Below, in pieces: positions 54,426 to 64,000 of a stretch of 64,000 nt of DNA. The stretch lies in the NCBI GenBank assembly GCA_030068145.1, contig JAPJBO010000013.1, positions 372,001 through 436,000 of the forward strand. The letters are read 5' to 3'. The translations under genes were made by a program, and so were the position numbers. Below the pieces are notes generated by a model. That model made no database searches, was not told the origin of the DNA, and saw only the letters and a list, made by a program, of their open reading frames with translations. The DNA comes from Diplonema papillatum. Lineage: Eukaryota; Euglenozoa; Diplonemea; Diplonemida; Diplonemidae. The stretch's first letter is position 1, and every line of letters begins with the position of its first letter.

Positions 54426-55389
54426 AAGGGGGGGTAGACCTACTATCCAGGGGGACCTATTATCCTAGGATAGTAGGTCGACTGGTTTTGGAGATAAATT
54501 TTACGTCTTAATTTTTCAGTGGCGAGTTAAATTCTTATGGAAGCCGACGTATCCGCCAGCTGTGAGTGTAACAACAGCACACCAAGTGAGAAGAAGTGTG
54601 GAAACAGCATAGATTGTAAATGTTGCCAACGTGCAAGAAAGAGAGAGTGAAAACAAGAAAAAGGAGCTGTTAAAACGGAAAAGAGGCTGCTCAATGGTTT
54701 CTCAAAGGCCGCGGGTTCGTGTAGTGTTTGTGAACCAGCACACTCTGCCACCCCTGTGGGTGCGCTTTGCTTTGCTGGCGCTGGGGGCGGCTGAAGCACC
54801 GCTCCTCCTGGCTGGTGTGGACTATGTTCTGTTGTCTCAGTGCACTCAGAATTGGTCGGCGGCTATGTCAACCTGTGGGTTGTTCTGTGGCACTTCTTCC
54901 TTGACTTCTACCGCATCCAGTGCAGGGGATGAATCGGCCAGGCGGCGAAAAAGAACGGGAATCGTGGGAGTGCCTTGTGATCGAAATCCCTCAGTTATGT
55001 TCAAGGGATGAAGCCGGAGGTGACAGAACAATAGCCACCCGGGGGAAGGGGGCTTGTGGCAGCCAAGCGTTCATAGCGATGTTGCTTTTCGATCCTTCGA
55101 TATTGACTCTTCCTAACCTAGACAAGCAGAATTGTCTAAGGGATGGTCTGTTCACCCACAAACAGGAAACGTGAGCTGGGTTTCGACCGGACAGGTTAGT
55201 TTTACGAAACAACAATCAATATCGCGCCGAAGGCGCGAAGAAAAAAACACCACCCTGCAACAAAACCCTGGATAGCCCTTGGATAACCATTGGATAAAGC
55301 CTGGATAATAGCAATTTTTTAGCGCCACTAGTTTTAAAGTTCGCGGAAGTTCCAGAAAAATCGGGTGGATAATAGGTCTGCCCCCCCTT
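54426..55389. mobile_element. TA-flanked inverted-repeat transposon T3 carrying rRNA
   Basis: AAGGGGGGGTAGACCTACTA at the left and its near inverse ending GGTCTGCCCCCCCTT at the right, each flanked by TA (54424; 55390). A second palindrome GACCTATTATCC/GGATAGTAGGTC lies at 54454-54479. No transposase frame. The LSU rRNA fragment 3 lies inside. Confidence 0.65.
54979..55203 (+). pseudogene. LSU rRNA fragment 3
   Basis: TCCCTCAG, GGAGGTGACAGAA, GGCTTGTGGCAGCCAAGCG, ACAAGCAGAATTGTCTAAG, GTTCACCCACAAACAGGAAA and ACGTGAGCTGGGTTT occur in rRNA order, ending GGTTAGTTTTAC, within a few bases of where fragment 1 ends. It differs from fragment 1 at many sites, so the two are independent, old copies. 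Confidence 0.8.
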
Positions 55390-56555
55390 TACTAAGTCAA
55401 TGCGGGAGTGAAAAAGTGGGCGGGAGTGGCCACTCCCGCATTGCGGGAGTGCCACTCCCGCATTGAGGGGGTCGCATTGAGGGAGTGAGGCCGACCGCAA
55501 AACCACTCCCGCAATCCGGAGTGGGAGTCCGGATGTGTGTAAGGAACTACACTGCCCGAGTGGAGCTTTCTGAATCATGACCAGCAAGCCACCCGATTCC
55601 AAGTGACCCGAAACCACGTCCAGGATTTGGGTTCAGGGTGGTCACTCCAGTCTTCGACGGTCGTGACCGGGCGGCTCGTAGTGTCTTTCGACCAGGTCTC
55701 TCCAAGATTGTGTCCAAGGTTTTGACCAAATCGGTTGATCAAATTGTTGACCAAGTTGCTGACTAAAATTCCATTCCAAAAGATTTCACCAAATCTCACC
55801 AGTTGTTTTCAGAACTGTCACACCAGCTAAAGGTGTAACATCGGAGTGTGGCTATTGGCAGTAACAGGCCCAGTAGAGCTAACCTGTTTGAAGACGCGCT
55901 ATGTTCCTTTTCTGAGCAGCGAAGATACTGGATGACTGAGATCAACAAGAAAATTAGTCGCTTGAGGCGCCCTACCCCGAACTTCTTTTTTCACAAATCA
56001 AATCTATGCTCTTATAGAAGGAAGCCGGAATCTCCTCGTAGGGATGGCCCCTGCACTCGGGTTGGCATCGGCCGAGCTTTTCGCATTTCACGCAAAGGAT
56101 TGCGGCAAAATATGGGGTTTTGCTTTGGGTCCTATTGGCCACGCGCTTTCCCAGCCGGCACCAAAAACCCCGGCACGGGGGAAGCACGTGTCGCCGACAT
56201 AGTGATGTCGTGTCTGGTCTTGGCACATGGTCCTACTTTTAGGCCACCAGGTAGGTAGTGCCCGGGCCCTGCCTGATAGATGTTTTGCCTCGAAAATTTA
56301 AATCATCCACTTCGTCAAGAGTGAATGCACCCGTCCATCCCGATGATTCCTCAGAATCTCGCTGAAAAGTAGTTGTGTCGTCTCACAGGTCCTTGCGCTA
56401 CTAGTTTGCTTGCAGGAGAAATTGAGAGAAAGGAAAAATTCTTCACGAATAAAGGGAGGAGGGGCGGGGTCGGCTGCCTTTGCTGTCGATACATGAGGTC
56501 CGGAGCCCGGCTGAAAACTTGACGTTTCGGTTTTTTTTCTGCTGCTGCTGCTGCC

Positions 56556-56617
<62 letters not shown>

Positions 56618-56748
56618 GTTGTTGCCGTTCTTGTAGTTGTACTTTGCATCTTTCCAAAGGTTGTCGACGATCTTTCCCTGATTTTGTTGTTGTTTTCAGC
56701 AGTGGCGGCCCTCGCGGGCTCCGTCGCGGAAGGCGCCGGCGGGCGTCG
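55390..56748. other. intergenic; CACTCCCGC repeats and a GTT microsatellite
   Basis: Inverted CACTCCCGCATTGCGGGAGT-type repeats at 55400-55525. A (GTT)n run at 56559-56622 lies in the presumed 5' leader of the large gene; TTGTTTTCAG at 56690 may end a leader intron. The minus-strand frame through the microsatellite is spurious. Confidence 0.5.
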
Positions 56749-59700
56749 ATGGGCGATCGGCAGCCTTCTTTTTCCGAAAGGTCGCGAGGCGGGTTGAGCA
56801 GTATCTTCGGCCGTGTCTCCGAGTTGCGCGATGTCATCAACCGGCCTAGGGATGGTGACGCATCGGGAACTTCCTTCAGCGGCGCACGGTCGTATTCATT
56901 CATATCCGAGAAGAACCAGCCCACAAAACAACGGAAGAAGAGGAAGCAGTCCGGCAGCATCAGAATCGCGAGCTCCACCAGCCAGGAAAATGACATCGGG
57001 CATACCACGACGTTCACAGAGTCGGTTATTCTTGAGGAGGAAGAAGAATCATCTGAGTCCGACGATGCCGATGAGGTTGATCGGGCGAAGCTCACCGTTG
57101 GTACTCCAGTCGAAGCGCATGACGTGGATGATACCCCGGCTCTTAACAACAAGAGAGGTGTAGTCGTTGACGATGCGCGGCAAGACAAACGAGTAGGTGT
57201 CGACTTCGGGCCCCCGTTTGGGCTACGATCTCTCAAAGCCAAGATGCTCACCGTGCTGGACTTGGAGCATGATTTAGCGACCATGTACTCCGGGATTGCA
57301 CGATGGTTTAGAGGGGTGTTTCACGTTGACAAGATCTCGTCCACCCCTGCTTTCAGAGTAGGGGGTTTGGCTCCTCGCACTCGTCGAGTCTGGGTGGTAG
57401 ACTTGTTCACACGGCACGTCTATCGCCCGGCACACAGCCAGTCTGCAACGGATGCGATCAAACAATGTGCTGACCCGACGACAAAGTCCCACGCCCACAG
57501 CGACATTGGGATCATCGAGCTTCATCAGTACGACGCTCGTCGCATCCTCCTCCGGTTTGTCAAAACCGATCACATCCACGAGCTGGAGTTCTTCACCCCC
57601 TTTGAACGCCAACGCTTCTATGAATGCTTGAAGGTTTTGCGCATGGATCTCGTTTGGTGCCCGAACATGGTGGTTCGGTCGCTGACGCCATGCACGGTTG
57701 GTATCGGCGGCTCAACGGAAGTTCAGATACCAGGTGGCATGCCCGGCGAGACTCAAAGGATGTCAGGACAAGTCCGGATCAATGTGTCTCCACGTCCAAC
57801 CGTCGAGCAAACTGTTTGGGTCGGCTCGATCGACTTGGAGAACCGACACTTGACCTCCGACGTGGACCTTCAGGCATGGTTAGCTCCCGGCTTAGCGTGC
57901 GACTTCCTCGTGGTCAATCTATGCGGCGTACCCATGGAAAAGGATAGCAAGGATACCTTGCGGTACGGACCGCTGTTCGCAACCAGAATAGGGCCGCAGC
58001 ATTACCTGATGATGTCCACGGAATCCGCCGGGCGGAAGAGTGTGATGCTCCTTGCATTCTGCAGGAGGTCCCTTTTGCCGCATGCCTCGCACATCTCCGC
58101 TTGGACAGGGGCCCATACGAAAACATTTAAGGCCCGCAAGATCCTCGCTCGTAACCAAGCCCTTGTGACTGATATGGCGACCATCTCGTTCTCACTTCGT
58201 GAGAGCTCGTTCTGCTTTGTCTGCACGAACCTGAAGCAGGTTGCCGAAGGTGCCAGCGACGAGGCGACGGAAACGCGCAACGAAGCACTCCGAGCGTTGC
58301 TGACCAGTGCGGAAACTGGGAACGCAGCATGCGGGGACTTCATCCAGCGCTTCACGCATGTGTTTGTAAGTGGCAGCTTAGGCCACGGGTACCGGGGGAC
58401 TACGTCGCCGGCCTGCTGGACGAAGCTGAGCGCTCTTCCCAGAAACGCTGATCGGCTGACGCGCGAGATTACGGTTGGGAACGCGTTGTTGGGCTTTCAG
58501 GAAGGAGACCTCACCTTTGAGCCTTCCATGGAGCACCGCTGTTTGGAGCAACGTGTGCTGTTCTGCTCCCATCCTCTCTTCATCGGATCGACTCGTGCGA
58601 CGCGGTACCAGAGTGTGGCGATCGCGGGTCTGATTGGCGTCTATTCGACATTCCGACTCGAGACGCAGCTGTTGTTTTGCGAAACGTTTTCCGAGGCAGC
58701 CGCGAGGCGGGCGTTTCACGTTGAACGGCTTACCTTCCACTACGACTCACACGACGCGTCGGCGAAGAAGCTGTCGTCAAAAGCGCACGTCATTGCGTAC
58801 GCTCCCTTTTCCGACACACCGCTCATCCGTGGTCCTGAGCTCAGCCCCGTCGCGAATGCGACGCAGCTGCACGGCGGCTCCCTCCCCGCCATAGAACCCA
58901 TCACCAACCACGCCATCCACCTCACGCGCCAGCACATCCTTCTCTCCGTCAAGGATCGAGATGACATCCTCGGTGTGTGGCAATTTCTCACTTGCTAGTT
59001 TCCGCTGGTTTTTTTTTTCTCCTCCTTCTCCGTTTTCCGTGTTCCGAAGGAGAAGATTGCCCTTCGAAATTTCGTTGGCAAACGGTGTGTTCTGATCCTC
59101 TCCGTGAAATCTGAAGCGATTCTTGATGCGCAAAAAGCAAGAAAGAGATCCTGCCATGCGCAAGCGCGTATGGCAGCCCAATTTACGTTCTACCGGAGCA
59201 CGGTCGTGTTTAGAAGATTCCCAGGTCTAGGAGGAGAAAAAGAAAACATGCGGGAAAGCAGTGATGCCACACACGAAACCGCAAATAAGCAACAAAAAAA
59301 AAGTCACTTTTTTTTCAGCAAAAAGCGTATCACACTAAAGTCAGACCTCGTTGGGAAACGAAAAGCTATTCCCTCCAACAGCTAGCATTCGCTGGCGAAA
59401 CGGGTCCCTCTGAATCCCTGGGCATGTTTAGGGAAGCCCCTGACCTACCACGACGCGTCTCTCTCCTTCTTGCTAGCTTTCGCATAATACAATCGCTTCA
59501 GACACGGCGGAGAAATCACGCGCGACCCCTTGCTACAGAGAAAGTTTTCAATTAGGTGCAATTTTGCACAACTCACGCCTCAAGTCTGCAGGTCTGTCAC
59601 GCAATCTCAAGCCTCAGTGCCTCTCCATCAAAACACAGGCTCCGGGACTCTTCCTCTGTCGGTGTCTCTTTCTCAGCCTGGCCAGCCTGTTCCATTCGAG

Positions 59701-62582
59701 GTGTCGCTGTCACGAGGCGGCAGTCGGACGAAGGGCAGTGTTACGGGCACGATTCGAGTAGACGAGGATGCAGGACCGCTGCATGCCGCAGCCTCCGAGA
59801 TGAAGTCGCAAAACGCACTCCGTTTGGAAACGTTGACTGAGGAAGAAAATACGGAGCGGACGTCGATCACAAGGGAAGAACAGATGGCGAGTGCTCAATT
59901 TGACGCGATTCACTCTGAAGCGATGGTGCAATGCGCCGCCATCGCGAGGGAACGGCAAGCTCGCATCCGCAGCATCGTTTCGCAAACGGAAGCAGACGAG
60001 GAACGAGAACGCTGCGAAATGAAACGCGCGGAGCAGGACGCCTGGGACTTAGTGAAAAATGCTGTCGCACACAGCCTCACCCGCATGCGAAGGATCGCAG
60101 AGCGGAGAAGTCAAGTGGAAGACCCTGAACAGGCTAACCGCACGCAAGTCGAGCGACAGGAGGTTGAAGCCTTCCGCGAGTTAACGTGGCGACAGGCAGC
60201 CATCAATGGGCTCCTCCACACGGAAGCCGCTGCGCGGGAGCAGGTCTTGGACGACGAGCACACTGAGATGCTGGGGCTGCTGCAGTCCGCGTCCGATGGA
60301 CGGAGGGAAGTGTTCAAAAGACTAGCGGTGAAGAGCGCGAAGCTGAAAGCCGAGGTCAGCGAGATGTTCGTCGACGAAACGACCGAACGAGAGCACTTGG
60401 AAGAAGCTGCCGTCGACGAGCGCTACGACATGGAGGTGGCGCACCACGCAAAGGTCGCAGAAATAAAGGAAAGGGACGAACTGTGGGCCGGTGATCGCGG
60501 CGTGTTGATGAGGCAAGAAGAGCATGAAAGAGAAGGAATCCTCGCGCAGGAAGACGCTGTCTGGCGCTACATCAGCGACGACATGCGCGACGCGGATCGA
60601 GAGGTCATGCGCCGCATGGCCGAGGCACTCATCCACGGGGAAGAGCCGGAAAGGAAGCGCATCAGCACGCAGCAGGCGCAGCACATCAGGAGCCTGGCGT
60701 ACGACGAAGCCAATTCGTGGAGGCGCGCCGCGAAGGACGCGGCCCGCGCAGCGGCAGGCGGGCACGACCTCGCCGGCCTCGCGCGCGGCAAGAAGCGGAA
60801 CGAGTGGTACCCGGACTACGCGTCGTCGTACGCGGGCCCGTCGATGCCGCCGTCCCCGGCCGCCGGCCCCCACCGGGGCCGCCTGATGTCGGTCTCGACC
60901 GAGCTGCAGGAATCCCTCGCGGCCGCCCGCCACGCGGCGGACTCGGGCGTGCAGGCCAGGGAGGACCTCTTGACCATGCTCCAAGCCGCCGACGCCGCGC
61001 TGGCCCGTGTGGACGCGCAGCTCGCGCTGGAAACGGGGAGCGTGCCGAGGGGGAGGAGTCTGCTCAGCTCGTTGGCGGCGACGCCGCTTCTGAAGCAGAA
61101 TTCGTCGCCGCACGCGACCAGCACCGCGACGCCGAAGACCGCGCGGACTTCGCCGGCGCGGGACACGCATCACTACTACTTCGACGACCGGAGGGACAGC
61201 CTCACCGTGCACGAAGTCGACGACTTGAAGCGCGAAGTGATCGCCCAGCGCCACGAGTTGGCCGCCCTCCGCTACCAGCTGGGCAACCCCGGGCATCCTT
61301 CGCAGCCCGCGGCGCGGCCCGCGCTGCCGGCGCCCCAGCCGCCGCCGTGCCCGACGTGCACCCACGGCTACCCGCAGCCGTACCCCGCGTACGCCCAGCC
61401 GCCGCCGCCGCCGCCCCCGCCGCCGCCGCCGCCTCCCGTGCAGCAGCCGCCGAGGGACTACTACTCTTACTCCCAGTCGCAGCCGTCGCCGTACCCGCCC
61501 GCGCAAATGGTGCCCTCGCCGCCCGAGCGGCCGTCTCCGATCGTTTTCAACGGCGAGCTGTGGAACGAGGAAGAGCTGGCCGATCAGGTGCGCCCTGCCT
61601 TATCTCTTTGTAAGGAAATACGTGAGGAGGCTGCTAGTTGCGAGATATCAAAGGTGGTAGGTAGTGTGGTATTCATCAGCATGCTGATGACTCCCCACTA
61701 TCGCAACTGCTGTAGTCCACACGAAACACAGGTAAATGTAGTGGCGGGTGCAAGCGTTCAACAAAAAAGACCCACTTTGTGAAGTTGTATGTTGTTCCCC
61801 CTCAGTCGAAATGAGCACAAGGCAGTCTCTCAAGTATTTCTGAACAGGGAAACCACGCAGTCTTTTATCTCCGAGGTTCCAATATCCTGCAATCGAACGA
61901 GGCGTAGCATTTGCACATACACGCCTTCTCCGGTAGCCCGGTTCAGCCGACTTCCCGCGGTCTTCTCGAAAGGAACCCGAATGGGCGGCAAGTAAAGAAG
62001 AAGAAGAACAAAACAAGAACAAAGTTCTCTCCGGCGCATGAGCGCAGCGGCTCAGTGACCAACCGGACTCGGTTTTTATGGCAGCAAGCACCAAGATGCT
62101 CGCTATCGTGAAGAAGGGAAAGTAACGAGCAGCGTAGAAGAAGAAAACGAAACGCAACACAGGCGGAGGACGCGGCGCGCTGGCGTGCAGCTGTCGAGCT
62201 TGTGGAGGAAGAGGTGTCGCGCGATGTAGGGGCGATCGTGTCGTACGAGCCGATCACGGCATCGAGAGCAAGGTCGCGGTCACGTTCTCGTTCCCGGTCT
62301 CGGTCTGCGTCGCCGGCGTTCGACGCGAGCGAGCTGCTGTCGCACAGCGTCAACAAAGAGAGGCTGCTGATCGACGCCTTCGCCCGCGTGAGCCGCCTCA
62401 AGTCCAGCTCGAGCCGGTCCCCAACGACCGCTTGGACCAACGACTTTCAGCACCCGCCCCTCCAGCGCGGGTACCCCTCTCCCCTGCGCCGGGGTCTCCA
62501 ATCGAACATCAGAAGCCGATCACCGACTGTGCAGACATTCCTCGGTCGCTGCCGTTCCGCGGACCGCTTCAAGCAGACTTGA
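56749..62582 (+). CDS. PH - inactive 5-phosphatase - C2 - coiled-coil protein, three exons
   Basis: Exons 56749-58972, 59639-61587 and 62163-62582; GT-AG introns of 666 and 575 bp, phases 1 and 0 consistent, 1,530 residues. After a disordered acidic start, residues about 212-300 look PH-like (RVWVVDLFTRHVYRP; FERQRFYECLKVLR). Residues about 350-650 follow the inositol polyphosphate 5-phosphatase fold (DLQAWLAPGLACDFLVVNLC; SFSLRESSFCFVCTNLK; LLGFQEGDLTFEPSM), but the Mg2+ and catalytic motifs are replaced: GTWN by GSID, QE by NL, GDLNYR by GSLGHGYR, PAWCDR by nothing similar. A C2 domain (about 657-782) spans the first intron (DRDDILG|SGTLPLSVSLS), which supports the model. A long coiled coil (about 785-1115), a Pro-rich stretch (about 1291-1378) and an RS-rich tail follow. 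Probably a membrane-associated scaffold; no catalysis expected. Confidence 0.75.
61616..61839. mobile_element. MITE, AAATRCTYGAGG family, intronic copy with palindrome inside
   Basis: Ends AAATACGTGAGG and CTCAAGTATTT; body matches copies 1 and 2 (CACACGAAACACAGGTAAAT; AACAAAAAAGACCCACTTT). The 50-bp palindromic element (61661-61709) is inserted in it. Lies in intron 2 of the large gene, about 28 bp behind the donor. Confidence 0.7.
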
Positions 62583-62664
62583 TCTTCAACGACTGCTTCG
62601 TTCGATTCCCGCGTCTCTCATGGCATTCTTGTCGAATGCTATTTCGTCTTGCGGTCCAGCCTTA

Positions 62665-62785
62665 GAAGCTGGAATTTAAGAGGGCGTGCTCGAGTCACAC
62701 CGGAAAAGCGGGTGCTACAACCAAAACGCGTGTAAATTCACACCCGAAAAGCGGGTGTGACACCCGCTTCTTCAACTCCAGCTTC
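62665..62785. mobile_element. MITE, GAAGCTGGAGTTAAA family, third copy
   Basis: Ends GAAGCTGGAATTTAAG and CAACTCCAGCTTC around the same body as 39299-39422. Lies 80 bp behind the stop of the large gene. Confidence 0.8.
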
Positions 62786-63702
62786 TGTCACCTGGACTCC
62801 ACCGTGTACGATCTAAGAATCTCACCTCTGACACACGGGTACGTACGACCCTATCGACAGTCCCGCGCAACGAGGCCTTGGCCGAAACTCGAAAGAGACC
62901 CACTTCTTCTCCAGTCTACGGTACTGCCCCGTCGTCAGTCGATGCTCGGCCACCAGAACGAAACGAGCAAAAGCCCGTAGTCTGCCGCGGGGCAACGGCA
63001 ATTTATTGCAGTTGCCCTGCAACGGCAATTTATTGCAGTTGCCCTGCTGTTGAAAAGCGCCGCCACAAAACGGTTCCACAGCGCCTCGGTTCCCATTTCG
63101 GGACTCGTGCAAATCTTGTGTGGTTCTCCTGTGTTCCAAACACCGAAGACACGGCACAACAATAGTCGGGTTTCGAGGGTGGCTGGACTGCCGTAACGCC
63201 TTCGCAGTAGACTACAGAAAAAATCACTCTCACATGCACCGACACACACACACTAGAGTTCGACTTTCTGCTGTTATCCCCGGAAAAGCCCATGTGGCGA
63301 AATTTATAGGGGAGAGGACCGTTCGGTGGAAACAAATAGTGGTCATTTTGAGAGCATACAAGAGTGCTATCTGCTGAACAGCCGAGTTGGCATCAATTGC
63401 AATCGCAGGACGCAACACTGACCGCCGAAACGGTTGTGCGCCGCGTGCGCCATTCTGAGGGTGAAGAGATTCCTAACAAGGCAGTACCATCGTTCGTAAA
63501 GCACAGGACTTTAGCCGATGGTGCAACCTCGCAAAAAGAAGAGGAATCCGGACCGAAAAATAGACTCTCCCTCCTTCTCTTCCAGCTCATTGTTAGCCCA
63601 CCATTCCAATCAATAGACTCGCAGTACGGTTTTCTTTTTATGGTCCCTGCACTCTAACTCGTCTCTCTCTCTCTTTTTATGGACACGCACCTGCTTTGTA
63701 AT
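62786..63702. other. intergenic with a 27-bp tandem pair
   Basis: A 27-bp unit (GCAACGGCAATTTATTGC plus AGTTGCCCT) is repeated at 62992 and 63019. No gene recognised. Confidence 0.5.
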
Positions 63703-63935
63703 AAATACTCGAGGAGGCCGCCAGTTGGAGGAAACGTGTGCCGCAACCCACACAAAACCAAGGAACTCTGGGCTCACAGTGCCGGGCCTAAGCGTCCAAA
63801 CGAAAGCTCTAAACCACCGGAGTTTCATGCGACCTTGAACTCTCAAAAAAGCTCGTTTGTAGTTGTATTGCTTTCTCTCTCTCTCTCGCTCTGGCCTCCG
63901 TTGAAATAAGAACTGGGCGGCCCCTCCGAGTATTT
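63703..63935. mobile_element. MITE, AAATRCTYGAGG family, diverged copy
   Basis: AAATACTCGAGGAGGCCGCC at the left, GGCGGCCCCTCCGAGTATTT at the right, and GCACCTGCTTTGTA just outside as in copies 1 and 2. Confidence 0.7.
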
Positions 63936-64000
63936 CCCCCCTGCGACCTCGACGTTTCTTCCCCCCCCCCCCCCCCTTTGCTTCGGGTGCGGGTTTCAAG

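Noticed and set aside
56298-57284. Minus-strand frame of 328 codons with poly-Thr
   Set aside because: It runs through the GTT microsatellite and opposite the first exon of the large gene; no domain.
1-64000. CRISPR arrays, bacterial operons, riboswitches
   Set aside because: The tandem repeats have no unique spacers, and all gene structure is eukaryotic.

Overview
The window looks like nuclear DNA of a microbial eukaryote, most likely a protist or alga. The reasons are GT-AG introns of about 370 to 1,280 bp with consistent phases, PH-, C2- and J-domain proteins, degraded fragments of eukaryotic-type large-subunit rRNA, and many transposons with almost no bacterial-style gene packing. I cannot name the species. 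Host exons are GC-rich and stand out from an AT-richer, repeat-laden background.

Layout. 0-3 kb: an LSU rRNA fragment, a broken J-domain copy and an intact J-domain gene. 3-7.7 kb: mostly anonymous sequence with two CTCGATTACA satellites. 7.7-8 kb: a probable first exon behind a TATA box. 8.4-12.7 kb: a reverse-transcriptase element whose protein also carries an OTU protease domain and 22 identical 10-residue repeats. 14.5-17.5 kb: a four-exon coiled-coil gene. 18.8-21.5 kb: a 23-bp satellite, then a broken and an intact copy of a Canopy-like secreted protein gene. 21.5-24.1 kb: two TA-flanked inverted-repeat transposons sharing one TA. 24.3-34.7 kb: a head-to-tail array of APE-type LINEs (a 43-bp stub, a truncated copy, a near full-length copy with a 2A peptide, and another truncated copy). 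35.5 kb: another LSU rRNA fragment. 38-39.4 kb: four MITEs. 40.5-43.8 kb: two nested foldback elements. 46.6-50.3 kb: a two-exon gene with partial tandem copies of its 3' end. 53-62.6 kb: a partial gene and a three-exon gene for a 1,530-residue PH / dead inositol-5-phosphatase / C2 / coiled-coil protein, with a third rRNA fragment inside a TA-flanked transposon between them. The end is MITEs and anonymous sequence.

The most unusual feature is a recurrent motif of about 80 nt (near 12.5, 24.3/34.7 and 44.1 kb, with a half copy at 34.9 kb). Each complete copy folds into the same three-stem shape with compensating base changes, and the LINE inserts at one exact point in it (TGCTAAAC followed by A or G). 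Every junction of the LINE array regenerates that site, which explains the head-to-tail growth. The motif behaves like a structured RNA belonging to a repeat family, whose function (ribozyme, packaging or translation signal) I cannot tell from sequence alone.

Gene models here are read by eye from frames, splice signals and phase; none has transcript support. Functions of the coiled-coil and alanine-rich genes are unknown.
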